This document shows positions 49,316-58,412 of a DNA stretch of 64,000 bases, piece after piece. The stretch is from Flavobacteriales bacterium UBA6051 (GTDB taxonomy: Bacteria; Bacteroidota; Bacteroidia; Flavobacteriales_D; Crocinitomicaceae), in NCBI GenBank assembly GCA_002427735.1, contig DIYP01000017.1, forward strand, positions 186,001 to 250,000, written 5' to 3'. Both the position numbers and the translations under genes were made by a program. Position 1 is the stretch's first letter; each line of letters starts with the position of its first letter. Below the pieces are notes generated by a model. That model saw only the letters and a list, made by a program, of their open reading frames with translations, ran no database searches and was not told where the DNA came from.

Positions 49316-52300
49316 TTAATGAATTATCAGCCTTTTTTGAATTGCAATGCGTCCTACTACAAGGTGTAGGAAATACGTGCCTGTAGGAATGTGTTCCACC
49401 CTAAAAACACTAGAGTAGGGGTCAAACCGCTCCACCATTCTCCCACTCATATCAAGCAGTGCTATAGATTGTATCGGTTCATCAGCTAATAGGGTAAATT
49501 GAGTTCTAGCGGGGTTCGGTTGCACTTCAACCAACGTTGACTCCAATTCATACATACCCACTGTTGTAACCGGATGGCAAATGGAAGTATCTGTACAGTT
49601 CCCTTGCGTTACGATCACTGCATAATCACCGTTCGATCCAGGTGTAAATGAAGCGTTGGTTGCGCCACTTATAGGTGAAAAATTTTGACAATCAATCCAT
49701 TGGAAGCTCGCACCTGTAGCGTTCGCGATAAGTTCAGGGTCGTTCGAAGTGACAGAAACATCTACGGAAGCAATTGTCAAGTCCAGCGTAACAAGTGAAT
49801 CGCAGCCGTCAACGGTTGTCAAAAGGAACGTAGCTGTATTGTTCGAACTTGTATAGGTGTTACCATCAATCCATGTGAAGCTGTCACAGGCCGTGACAAC
49901 ATCAACAGTTGATGCAGAAGCGTTAATTATGAGGTTCAATGTAATCACCGAATCACAACCGACTGCGTTCGTTACCGTATGTGTTGCTGTGTTGTTCGAA
50001 GATGTATAGGTATTCCCATCAATCCATGTGTAAGTGTCGCAGGCCGTAACTGCATCAACACTCGTTGTCGAGTAGTTGATTGTGAGGTTTAGTGTTACTA
50101 CAGAATCACAACCAGCTGCATTCGTCAATATATGTGTTGCCGTAGTATTCGATGCAGTATAGGTGTTCCCATCGATCCACGTATAGCTGTCACAGGCCGT
50201 AATAACATCTGTTCCCGTCGATGAATTATTTATCGTTAAATCAAGTGTAACGACGGAATCACAACCGGCTGCATTCGTTAGCGTATGGGTTGCTGTATTG
50301 TTGGACGACGTATAGGTATTCCCATCAATCCACGTATAGCTGTCACAGGCCGTGACCACATCAACACTAGTTGTAGAAGTATTTAATGTCAGGTTCAATG
50401 TTATTGTTGAGTCACACCCAGCTGCATTCGTTACCGTATACGTTGCAATATTGTTGGATGAAACATAGGTATTCCCATCAATCCACGTATAACTATCGCA
50501 GGCCGTGACTATATCAACACTCGATGTAGAAGAGTTAATCGTGAGGTTCAATGTTATCACGGAATCGCACCCAACTGCGTTTGTTACGGTGTGCGTTGCA
50601 GTATTGTTAGATGCCGTATATGTGATCCCGTTGATCCACGTATAGCTGTCGCAAGCCGTAACTGCATCAACACTCGTTGTCGAGTAGTTGATTGTTAGGT
50701 CCAACGTTACTACTGAATCGCAGCCTGCAGCATTCGTCAATATTCTCGTTGCCGTGTTGTTAGATGATGTGTAGGTAATTCCATCGATCCACGTGTAGCT
50801 ATCACATGCCGTGACCACATCAATTCCCGAATTCGAATAGTTGATGGTGAGATCCAGCGTAACAACAGAGTCACAACCCGCAGCATTGGTCAATGTATGC
50901 GTTGCCGTATTATTCGATGAAGTATAGGTATTCCCATCGATCCAGGTATAAGAATCGCATGCGGAGACGACATCTGTTGACGTTGATGAGTTGTTTATTG
51001 TCAAATCAAGTGTAACAATGGAATCGCAACCCGCAGCATTTGTCAATATGTGCGTTGCCGTATTATTAGATGATGTGTAGGTATTCCCATCGATCCAGGT
51101 ATAAGAATCGCATGCGGAGACGACATCTGTTGCATTGGTATTATCGCACTGAAAAAATTTGTGAACGAAGATATCGCGCCCTCCGTTCGTCCCTAAGCTG
51201 GTTACCCCTGCGCCAGGATCAAAGTCGGTTGTTCCCGCATAGAACCCGGTAGAGTATACTTGTTGGAACGGTCCAATTGCTACACTTCTCCCTATTTCAA
51301 TCGTAGTAAACGATCCAAATTGCCGTGCCCATTCAAAGTTTCCGTTGGCATCAAATCGACTGATAAAAATGTCGCTTCCACCATTAGAAGTACCATTGGA
51401 TACACCTGCACCAGGATCGAAATCAATCGTTCCTTGATACGAGCCAATAAGATGAACGCCTCCTGTGACTGTTACATCAATTCCGTATCCGCGGTCTAGA
51501 TTAGCGCCTCCGAACCGTTGCGCCCAGGCAAAATTCCCGTTTTGATCCAATTTTTGTACGTATACATCGGCGCTTCCCGCAGCGGTCAAGAACGTAGAGC
51601 CCAACCCTGTATTAAAATCAACTGATCCGTAAAAAAACCCTGTTGAATATACATTTCCAGCACCATCCAACGCTACACCGTGCCCCTCTTCAAAAGAGGA
51701 TCCTCCCATCTGTTTTGCCCAAAGAAGGTCACCCACCGGGTCCAGTTTAAGCAGGAAAGCATCGTTCATACCATTTCCTGTTAGTGTTAAGGTTCCTGCA
51801 CCTGGATCAAAATCGGCTGATCCGGTAAAATAGCCCGTTACTACTGAATTTCCAGCATTATCTACATCCAAATCAAGCCCCTGATCTTGTCCTGTTCCTC
51901 CCACTTGTTTTGCCCAAACAAAGTTTCCATTAGCGTCTAACTTGTGTACAAAAATGTCCTCATTGGTGGTCCCAAATCCTGTTAGATTAAATGTGCCCGC
52001 ACCCGGATCAAAATCAACGGTTTCTTTAAAATATCCCGTCGTGTAAACGTTTCCTGCTCCATCTACCTCGATTGAGTAACCCGTATCTGTATTCGTTCCT
52101 CCCATCGATCTTGCCCAAATGAGGTTTGCGCTGGCATCAATTTTTAGTACAAAAATGTCTGTGTTTCCAACTGCAGTTAGGTTAAACACACCAGACCTGG
52201 GATCGAAATCAACGGTTCCACTAAACGCCCCTGTGATATAGAGGTTTCCTGCAGCATCCGTTGTAATTCCGTGGCCAACATCCCCAGACACGCCTCCGAG

Positions 52301-52591
52301 ATTAAACGCCCATTCAAAGCTTCCATCGGATGCTAGTTTTTGAACGTAAATATCTGTTTGTCCATTAGAGGTAAGGTTGAACGTTCCGGGTCCAGTATTA
52401 AAATCTACTGTAGCGTAAAAGTCTCCGGTCGAATATACATTTCCTTGGACATCCGTAGTTAAGGCTCTCCCTTCATCATTCGAGGCTGACCCCATGACTC
52501 CAACCCAGTCGAAAAAAACATTTTGAGCATAGGCCGTAGTACTTACAGTCACCAATAAAATGGCAATCAGGTTATGTGCTTTCGTTTTCAT
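49316..52591 (-). CDS. SBBP-repeat T9SS protein with nine 51-residue Cys repeats
   Basis: 1091 residues. A signal peptide (ending in AYAQ) is followed by SBBP propeller repeats to ~residue 485, with motifs such as VDFDPGAGTFNLT and DAFLLKLDPVGDLLWAKQMGG. Nine near-identical 51-residue units follow, each with ACDSYTWIDGNTYTSSNNTATH and AAGCDSVVTLDLTI; the two Cys per unit could pair. A separate beta domain (SFQWIDCQNFSPISGATNASFTPGSNGDYAVIV) and a T9SS sorting domain (EVQPNPARTQFTLLADE, FLHLVVGRIAIQKRLIIH) end the protein. It is cotranscribed with the shorter paralog upstream (17-base gap). Probably a large secreted or surface-anchored adhesive protein. Confidence 0.9.
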   Translation of the reverse strand: MKTKAHNLIAILLVTVSTTAYAQNVFFDWVGVMGSASNDEGRALTTDVQGNVYSTGDFYATVDFNTGPGTFNLTSNGQTDIYVQKLASDGSFEWAFNLGGVSGDVGHGITTDAAGNLYITGAFSGTVDFDPRSGVFNLTAVGNTDIFVLKIDASANLIWARSMGGTNTDTGYSIEVDGAGNVYTTGYFKETVDFDPGAGTFNLTGFGTTNEDIFVHKLDANGNFVWAKQVGGTGQDQGLDLDVDNAGNSVVTGYFTGSADFDPGAGTLTLTGNGMNDAFLLKLDPVGDLLWAKQMGGSSFEEGHGVALDGAGNVYSTGFFYGSVDFNTGLGSTFLTAAGSADVYVQKLDQNGNFAWAQRFGGANLDRGYGIDVTVTGGVHLIGSYQGTIDFDPGAGVSNGTSNGGSDIFISRFDANGNFEWARQFGSFTTIEIGRSVAIGPFQQVYSTGFYAGTTDFDPGAGVTSLGTNGGRDIFVHKFFQCDNTNATDVVSACDSYTWIDGNTYTSSNNTATHILTNAAGCDSIVTLDLTINNSSTSTDVVSACDSYTWIDGNTYTSSNNTATHTLTNAAGCDSVVTLDLTINYSNSGIDVVTACDSYTWIDGITYTSSNNTATRILTNAAGCDSVVTLDLTINYSTTSVDAVTACDSYTWINGITYTASNNTATHTVTNAVGCDSVITLNLTINSSTSSVDIVTACDSYTWIDGNTYVSSNNIATYTVTNAAGCDSTITLNLTLNTSTTSVDVVTACDSYTWIDGNTYTSSNNTATHTLTNAAGCDSVVTLDLTINNSSTGTDVITACDSYTWIDGNTYTASNTTATHILTNAAGCDSVVTLNLTINYSTTSVDAVTACDTYTWIDGNTYTSSNNTATHTVTNAVGCDSVITLNLIINASASTVDVVTACDSFTWIDGNTYTSSNNTATFLLTTVDGCDSLVTLDLTIASVDVSVTSNDPELIANATGASFQWIDCQNFSPISGATNASFTPGSNGDYAVIVTQGNCTDTSICHPVTTVGMYELESTLVEVQPNPARTQFTLLADEPIQSIALLDMSGRMVERFDPYSSVFRVEHIPTGTYFLHLVVGRIAIQKRLIIH
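49760..51133 (-). repeat. Array of nine 153-bp in-frame tandem repeats
   Basis: Nine units of 153 bp (51 codons) lie within the 49316 gene, visible as CAGGCCGT/CATGCGGAG-type motifs spaced exactly 153 bases apart from about 49877 to 51104. Units 1 and 2 share an identical 28-base stretch, and units 4 and 8 are near-identical at DNA and protein level, so part of the array was copied in blocks of four units (612 bp). The paralog at 52609 carries only one such unit. Confidence 0.9.
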
Positions 52592-52608
52592 TTTTCGTCG
52601 TTTTGTAG

Positions 52609-54660
52609 TTAATGCACGATTATTTTGCGCTGTGAAATAGAGTTCTCTGTTCGCAATTGAACCGTATAGATTCCAGGTTCAATCCCTGCTACATTGAGGG
52701 TAGTATGGCTTTCTTCCAAAACCGTTCTGCGTACTAACTTGCCCTCCGCACTTATCATTCGAAAGTCTACGATCCCAATACCTTGTTCCAATTCTACAGT
52801 CAATACGTCATTCGTTGGATTCGGGTAAATTTCAGCCCTAAACACACCGTTCTCTTCTAATCCAACTTCCGCTATTGCATAGCATATTGAAGTATCACTA
52901 CATCCGTTTTCCGATACAATTACCGCATAGTTTCCATTAACGGTAGGCGTAAACGTTTGGCCCGTTGCGCCAGAAATGACTGCGAAATTATTATCGCAAT
53001 CGACCCATTGGTACGAAACACCCGACGCGTCCGCTGTTAATGTGATATCTACTTGATTAACAGCTGAGCTTGGTGCTGTATTGATGGTCAAGTCTAACGT
53101 CACTGTAGAATCGCATCCTGCAGCGTTGGTTAAGGTAAACGTTGCCGAATTATTCGACGTGGTATAGGTGTTACCATCGATCCACGTATAGCTTTCGCAT
53201 GCATTAATTACATCTGTTCCAGCGGTTGGGATGCACTGTGTGAATTTTTGGATGAATCCGTCTACAAGGCCGAAAGAAGTTTGGTTGTTCGTGCCTGTTG
53301 AGGAAGGATTAAAATCCACTGTTCCGCGAAAAGAACCAACAGTGACAATAGAATTGTCTTGATCCACGGTAATTTCTCCTCCTTTTTCGGCTTCAGGACC
53401 TCCTGCTTGCGTCACCCAAACCAAATCTCCATTGGTTGTAAATCGCTGCATAAACTGATCGTCTCCTTGAACGGATAGCAATGACGTTGTACCGGCACCT
53501 GGATCAAAATCAACGGTTCCAGAAAACTCACCCGTGACATAGACATCTCCCGAGACATCAGTTGTTATGCCCCAGCCTCCATCTTGATCTGCATCTCCAA
53601 AACTATGCGCCCATTGATAATTTCCTGACGCACTGAGTTTAAGTACAAATATGTCGGTTGAACCGTTCGACGCTAATGAAGCGGTTCCTGCTCCAGGGTC
53701 GAAATCCGCTGTTTGCTGAAAATAACCTGTAACAACTACATTTCCAGCCGCATCAACATCCATCTGAGTCCCGAGATCGTTCTGCGTCGCACCCACTCCT
53801 TTCACCCAAACAAAATCTCCATTGGATGTGAGTTTCAGCACAAAAATATCGCGTTGTCCATTCGATGTTAGTTCTTGGGTTCCTGCTCCGGGGTCAAAAT
53901 CTACAACGGATTCAAACCCTCCCGTGGCGTAAATATTTGAACCGTCAGTAACCAGTGCATAGCCCAAATTGGCTCCAGAACCATTACCAAACTGGTGTAC
54001 CCACAGAAGATCACCGTTTAAATCAAGCTTTGCGATAAATACATCTTGTGGAGTCGTTGCGGTCAAATTATTGATTCCAGGTCCAGGATCAAAGTCAATG
54101 GTCCCTTCAAAATTTCCGATGACATACACCCCTGAGGCATCAATGTCAACACCTCTTGCAAGCGCCGATCCAGGGCCGGTAAAGCCACTCACCCAGGAAA
54201 GGGTTCCGCCAGTGGTCAACTTTTGAATGAACACTCCATAGGTTCCACCAGCAGTCAAGTTGATCGTTCCTGCACCAGGATCAAAATCCACCGTATTTTG
54301 AAAGTAACCTGTTGTGTAGGTATTTCCGGAATTATCTACCCTGACATCGAAGCCACTATCGGTTCCGCTTCCCCCTATTTGTATGGCCCAATCCAATGCG
54401 CCATTTGGGTTTAGTTTGTTCACAAACAAATCGATACCTCCGTTTCCTGTCACGGAAAGCGTACTTAAACTGGGGTCAATATCAGCAGCACCATTAAACG
54501 ATCCGGTGGTATATATGTTTCCGGAAGCATCCGTGTGTAACCCACGAATTAAATCATTCCCTGTACCGCCTATATGTCCGGACCAGGCGTAATTTGGTCC
54601 TTGTGCATGTCCCGAAAATTGCACAAAACATACGACTAGAAATAGTAACGTCTTTTTCAT
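52609..54660 (-). CDS. SBBP-repeat T9SS protein, short paralog of the 49316 gene
   Basis: 683 residues. Signal peptide MKKTLLFLVVCFVQFSGHAQ, then SBBP propeller repeats to ~485 (VDFDPGAGTINLTAGG, DIFVLKLTSNGDFVWVKGVG), one 51-residue unit with ACESYTWIDGNTYTTSNNSATFTL, a beta domain (SYQWVDCDNNFAVISGATGQTFTPTVNGNYAVIV) and a T9SS sorting domain (AEIYPNPTNDVLTVELE, TVQLRTENSISQRKIIVH). It differs from the downstream paralog mainly in having one Cys unit instead of nine. The two genes form a likely two-gene transcription unit. The function is unknown; secretion through T9SS is inferred from the sorting domain. Confidence 0.9.
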   Translation of the reverse strand: MKKTLLFLVVCFVQFSGHAQGPNYAWSGHIGGTGNDLIRGLHTDASGNIYTTGSFNGAADIDPSLSTLSVTGNGGIDLFVNKLNPNGALDWAIQIGGSGTDSGFDVRVDNSGNTYTTGYFQNTVDFDPGAGTINLTAGGTYGVFIQKLTTGGTLSWVSGFTGPGSALARGVDIDASGVYVIGNFEGTIDFDPGPGINNLTATTPQDVFIAKLDLNGDLLWVHQFGNGSGANLGYALVTDGSNIYATGGFESVVDFDPGAGTQELTSNGQRDIFVLKLTSNGDFVWVKGVGATQNDLGTQMDVDAAGNVVVTGYFQQTADFDPGAGTASLASNGSTDIFVLKLSASGNYQWAHSFGDADQDGGWGITTDVSGDVYVTGEFSGTVDFDPGAGTTSLLSVQGDDQFMQRFTTNGDLVWVTQAGGPEAEKGGEITVDQDNSIVTVGSFRGTVDFNPSSTGTNNQTSFGLVDGFIQKFTQCIPTAGTDVINACESYTWIDGNTYTTSNNSATFTLTNAAGCDSTVTLDLTINTAPSSAVNQVDITLTADASGVSYQWVDCDNNFAVISGATGQTFTPTVNGNYAVIVSENGCSDTSICYAIAEVGLEENGVFRAEIYPNPTNDVLTVELEQGIGIVDFRMISAEGKLVRRTVLEESHTTLNVAGIEPGIYTVQLRTENSISQRKIIVH

Positions 54661-54882
54661 TATTCTTTGATTTTAAATTCAAACCATCTCCCCGATTCAT
54701 TTGAAGTCGGAGGAATTGTCCACCTCTAAACTGGTGGTTACCTAATGTGTATTGGTGAAGTTTATTTGTAGAGATGAATTACTTCCAGCTACTCGAGTTT
54801 TCATGTGTTTAAAGGTTAGTTTAAGTTGCCTTGGTGGCATGGGCAAATGAAGGTCTCTTTTTCCAAAGCCCAGCATTTCTGG

Positions 54883-54902
54883 GGACTACAAAAGGACTAC
54901 AA
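54883..54902 (+). repeat. GGACTACAA direct repeat upstream of the TPR-HTH regulator
   Basis: GGACTACAA occurs at 54883-54891 and again at 54894-54902, an 11-base period or about one DNA helical turn. It lies 35-54 bases upstream of the -7 box, a typical place for an activator site. It is unique in the region as far as I could see. Confidence 0.4.
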
Positions 54903-54936
54903 GCCAAAAAAACCCTGTTTGTATACCATTTGTGGT

Positions 54937-54944
54937 TATTTTTG
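54937..54944 (+). promoter_or_regulatory. Promoter -7 box of the TPR-HTH regulator gene
   Basis: TATTTTTG matches TAnnTTTG and ends 25 bases before the ATG at 54970. A TTTG at 54918-54921 is 15 bases upstream, shorter than usual. Confidence 0.45.
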
Positions 54945-54969
54945 GATGGCCACTAAAGCCTCATCGGTA

Positions 54970-56877
54970 ATGATTTTACGACTTTCCATTTTTCGAACTT
55001 TTTGCTTACCCATTCTATTGCTTAAATGTGCGTTCACCTATGCGCAAGTGGATAGTTTGGAACAGAAACTAAACACAACAGTAAATAGTGACACTCGTAC
55101 CCTCCTTTTGTTCGAAATTGGAGATTATTACCTAAAGAGAAACCCAAGAAAGGGCGCAGAGTATTATCAGCAAGCTTTAGAGTTGAGTCAGAAAAATCGC
55201 AAAAGGAATGCTGAGTATCGTGCGCTGAAAAGTATTGGAACCGTTCATTTTTATTTAAGCGAATTCGACAGTTGCTCATTGTTTTGGAACAAAGCTCTAA
55301 ACGCTGCCCCAAGAGATTCTTTTAAATTACGAGCCGATATCTACAACAATCTTGGGGCATTGTATGTCCGTTCAGGAGAGCCTGATTCATCGGCCTATTA
55401 CCACAAACTGGCTTTACGCATGCGGACTGCTCAGAAAGACTCGCTGGGTATCGCTAACTCAAACAACAATCTTGGAATTCACTATCGGCAAAGTGGTGAT
55501 TACGACCTAGCACTCTCCTACTATCTGAAAGCTTTGCGCATGTATACAGACCTCAACCGGTCAAAGGAGCGCTCGGATGTTTTGAATGGAATTGGTTTGC
55601 TTTATATCAATCTAAAGGAGTACGATGAGGCCCACAAATACCTGAAGAAGGCGCTTGAAATAAGGGAAAAATTGGGAAACCCACTGCTTATTGTGCAGGT
55701 GCTACATAACATTGGTGTTGTCTATTATTCTAAAAGTGACTTCATTACTGCAGAAAAATACTATCTGCGCTTCCTGGCGTATTCTGAAAGCGTACAAGAC
55801 AAAAGAAGTCGCGCAGGGGTGCTAAATAACCTTGGTATTATTTATAATAACCGTGGAGAAAGTGAAAAAGCGCTAAAATATTACTTGGAAGCCTACGAAA
55901 TTTTTCAGCCCATGAATGATGTACAGAGTTTCACGAAACTCTGTATTAACATTGGGCTTCTATATAGAGATGCAGAAAATTACGACGAGTCGATCGTATT
56001 TATGGAGCGCGCCCTTGAGCATGTTCAAAATGCAGATCAAAATGACTTAAAGAAGCGTGCTTTTCAAGGGCTTGCAGAAGCCCATGAGCTTAAAAAAGAC
56101 TATAAAAATGCCTACAAATATTTTGTCCAATATGCTAAAATCAAAGACACCATTTTTAGTCAGGAGTTAAGTGATAACATAGCCAAGTATGAGGCGAAAT
56201 ATCAACTTGTTGCAAAAGCACGCAAGATTGAAAAACTAAATCATAAAGTGAGTATCAAGGAAAAAGAGGCACAACTGGCACGTTCTTTTAGAAACGGGCT
56301 TATAATTTCTTCATCACTCATTTTTATCCTTCTCTTGTTGCTCTTGAATCGCTATCGTCTGCGCAAAAAGGTTCATCAACAGGAGCAGCGGATTCTCACA
56401 GAAGAAAAAGAAAAGTATCGCCTCGAAACAGAGGTAAAAAATCAACAGCTACAGAACAAAAGCATCGAGCTCAGTTCATTAACCATGAATGCTATTCATA
56501 AAAACGAGTTGCTTATGAATATGGCCGATCAACTTGAAGAAACAAGAAAGGAAAACCCCGAAATTTCTGACGCTTTAAGTCAAATCGAACGAACGATTAA
56601 AGGCGGTTTAAATATGGATGCTGACTGGGATAATTTTCAAAAGCACTTCAACGGAGTACATCCCGACTTCTTCACAACGCTGAAGATTTCTTTTGATTCG
56701 CTTACGCGGAATGATTTACGTAACTGTGCATACATCCGCATGGGGCTTTCCGATAAAGAAGTATCCATCCTCATGAATATTGCTCCGAAAAGCGTCAAGA
56801 TGAATCGTTACCGCCTCAAAAAGAAATTAGGTTTATCAGAAAATGACAGCATTAGCTCTTTCCTCCATTCTATTTAA
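54970..56877 (+). CDS. TPR-repeat membrane protein with LuxR-like HTH
   Basis: 635 residues from the ATG at 54970 (MILRLSIFRTFCLPILLLKCAFTYAQ signal peptide). About eight TPR repeats fill ~40-390 (LKSIGTVHFYLSEFDSCSLFWNKAL, NNLGIHYRQSGDYDLALSYYLKAL, NNLGIIYNNRGESEKALKYYLEAY). A transmembrane helix (GLIISSSLIFILLLLLLNRYRL) and a long coiled coil follow. The C-terminal ~70 residues (FFTTLKISFDSLTRNDLRNCAYIRMGLSDKEVSILMNIAPKSVKMNRYRLKKKLGL) form a LuxR/GerE-like helix-turn-helix. Such membrane-tethered TPR-HTH proteins are common in Flavobacteriia and presumably link an external signal directly to DNA binding. Targets are unknown. Confidence 0.88.
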   Translation: MILRLSIFRTFCLPILLLKCAFTYAQVDSLEQKLNTTVNSDTRTLLLFEIGDYYLKRNPRKGAEYYQQALELSQKNRKRNAEYRALKSIGTVHFYLSEFDSCSLFWNKALNAAPRDSFKLRADIYNNLGALYVRSGEPDSSAYYHKLALRMRTAQKDSLGIANSNNNLGIHYRQSGDYDLALSYYLKALRMYTDLNRSKERSDVLNGIGLLYINLKEYDEAHKYLKKALEIREKLGNPLLIVQVLHNIGVVYYSKSDFITAEKYYLRFLAYSESVQDKRSRAGVLNNLGIIYNNRGESEKALKYYLEAYEIFQPMNDVQSFTKLCINIGLLYRDAENYDESIVFMERALEHVQNADQNDLKKRAFQGLAEAHELKKDYKNAYKYFVQYAKIKDTIFSQELSDNIAKYEAKYQLVAKARKIEKLNHKVSIKEKEAQLARSFRNGLIISSSLIFILLLLLLNRYRLRKKVHQQEQRILTEEKEKYRLETEVKNQQLQNKSIELSSLTMNAIHKNELLMNMADQLEETRKENPEISDALSQIERTIKGGLNMDADWDNFQKHFNGVHPDFFTTLKISFDSLTRNDLRNCAYIRMGLSDKEVSILMNIAPKSVKMNRYRLKKKLGLSENDSISSFLHSI

Positions 56878-56879
56878 AT

Positions 56880-56909
56880 AAAAAGCCCTCTCAGTTTCCT
56901 AAGAGGGCT
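56880..56909 (-). terminator. Intrinsic terminator after the 56934 gene
   Basis: Minus strand AGCCCTCT, loop of 10 bases, AGAGGGCT, then TTTTT. Eight perfect pairs, between convergent genes. It serves the leftward T9SS gene best; the rightward T-run is weak. Confidence 0.75.
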
Positions 56910-56933
56910 CTTCTGTGCGTTTGTTTTCTAAAA

Positions 56934-58340
56934 TTAACGTACAACTAACCTCGTTGTCTTCAGTTGTCCAGCTAAGGCAACCTGAACGAGGTAAACTCCT
57001 TCTGAAAGGGTACTTACATCATAAGCTCCTCCTTCTACATATGACTGAATAACACGTCCGTGCATATCCATTATTCTTACTGATTCGATTGGAGTAATCG
57101 ATTCTACACTGAATGATTCACTCACGGGGTTCGGTAGGATCTTAAAGTCTAGATTATCTAACTCTCCTAGAGACAAGCAATCATCTACTGTAATGGTCTC
57201 TGTAGTACTATACGTGCAGTTGTTTCCATCTGTGTAACTGTAGGTAATTGTGTGTGTTCCAGTTCCAGCCGCCGCCGGGTCAAACGAACCTGCAGCAACC
57301 CCAGGTCCACTGTATGTACCTCCTGTTGGAAGTCCTCCCGTTAGTGGGAAAAATGGTGTGTAAACACAAACATCTGTATAGGTTCCCAACGTGACGCTCG
57401 TTTCGGGATAAATCTCTATATCCGTCCCATTGTCTGTCCCAACTGTTGCTGGGTCGCTGGCGACTACCCTGACCCTATATCCACTACCCGCAGGCATCGA
57501 GCCTGGAATAGAAATATTAATCGTTAAACTGCCTGAAGCCGATGATGCTAATGTTCCAATTGTGGTTGGCGCCGCAAAAGAACCTGCTGCGTCAGACATT
57601 TCCGCCGTGTAGACATTTCCGGCGTTGTATGTTCCCGTTGCTGTAAAATCAAGCTGATCTGTGATCGTTGTACCATAACACCATGCCATTTGTGAAGGGC
57701 TATTTGTGGTAATGTCGTTCGCAGCTCCCATTCCAGAAACAACAACCTCATCTACAGAAAAAGAGGGGTCTGAACCGGTTGTAGATTCAATCCAATGAAA
57801 GCGAAACTTCAAGTTTGCTTGATTATCCCAAGCTGGATTTGAGATAGATTCTTGCGTCCAAGTAGCAACACCTGCGTATTCAACCCCCGTATTCAACCAA
57901 GTTAAACCATCATCCGTGCTATAATCTACCGTTCCATATGTAGCACTCACTTCCCCATTGCACAAATAGTAAAAGTCAAGACTTACATTCGTTATTCCTG
58001 TTGTTGAAATACTATTCGCCATTTCTGCTGTTCGATCTCCACCTGATGCAGCAAGAAACACTGCCTGACAATCTCCTGAAGTACAAGCTGAAGCATTATA
58101 AATGTGCAAGTACTGAGATTCTGGTGAATTGGTTATTCCACCTGGTTGTGTTGGTGTTGACGTGAATAAATTGCCCGTAAAAGCATTATTAATAACCCAG
58201 TTATTTTGACCTGAGCCGCCTACATTTAGCGACCAGTTTGCTGTACCAGATTCGAAATCATCTTGAAAAATGGTAGTTTGAGCATTTGAGGCAAACATCA
58301 GTGAAAAGCATGCACTCAGCGATAGTAGTAGTTTTTTCAT
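56934..58340 (-). CDS. Secreted T9SS protein with MAM/anchor-J-like domain
   Basis: 468 residues with signal peptide MKKLLLSLSACFSLMFASNAQ. The first domain (IFQDDFESGTANWSLNVGGSGQNNWVINNAF...NVSLDFYYLCNGEVSATYGTVDYSTDDGLTWLNTG...LKFRFHWIESTTGSDPSFSVDEVVVSG) is the jelly-roll type seen in MAM/choice-of-anchor-J domains. A second beta-sandwich (~215-390) includes GTYSGPGVAAGSFDPAAAGTGTHTITYSYTDGNNCTYS. The C-terminus has FKILPNPVSESFSVES and GVYLVQVALAGQLKTTRLVVR, a T9SS sorting domain. Likely a surface-exposed or released binding protein; no catalytic motif is seen. Confidence 0.87.
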   Translation of the reverse strand: MKKLLLSLSACFSLMFASNAQTTIFQDDFESGTANWSLNVGGSGQNNWVINNAFTGNLFTSTPTQPGGITNSPESQYLHIYNASACTSGDCQAVFLAASGGDRTAEMANSISTTGITNVSLDFYYLCNGEVSATYGTVDYSTDDGLTWLNTGVEYAGVATWTQESISNPAWDNQANLKFRFHWIESTTGSDPSFSVDEVVVSGMGAANDITTNSPSQMAWCYGTTITDQLDFTATGTYNAGNVYTAEMSDAAGSFAAPTTIGTLASSASGSLTINISIPGSMPAGSGYRVRVVASDPATVGTDNGTDIEIYPETSVTLGTYTDVCVYTPFFPLTGGLPTGGTYSGPGVAAGSFDPAAAGTGTHTITYSYTDGNNCTYSTTETITVDDCLSLGELDNLDFKILPNPVSESFSVESITPIESVRIMDMHGRVIQSYVEGGAYDVSTLSEGVYLVQVALAGQLKTTRLVVR

Positions 58341-58412
58341 TTGTAGGAATTAAAGCGTCCTAAATGTACTGGATTTCAGTAAGAAAACCAAGATTAGAAG
58401 CCTCTACTTGTT

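Larger units (their letters stand above)
54661..54969. other. 309-bp divergent intergenic region
   Basis: This gap separates the SBBP pair from the TPR-HTH regulator gene. It contains a GGACTACAA direct repeat, a -7 box at 54937-54944 and an imperfect CCACC/GGTGG hairpin near 54720. A frame open from 54826 would extend the regulator gene by 48 residues, but this part is Trp/Cys/Lys-rich without signal character and overlaps the promoter. No small gene is believed. Confidence 0.55.

Noticed and set aside
49760..51133. Regularly spaced repeats reminiscent of a CRISPR array
   Set aside because: The period is 153 bp, each unit is coding in one frame, and there are no distinct spacers or cas genes.
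54826..54969. N-terminal extension of the TPR-HTH regulator from a TTG at 54826
   Set aside because: It would cover the -7 box and precedes a clear signal peptide at 54970, so translation most likely starts later.
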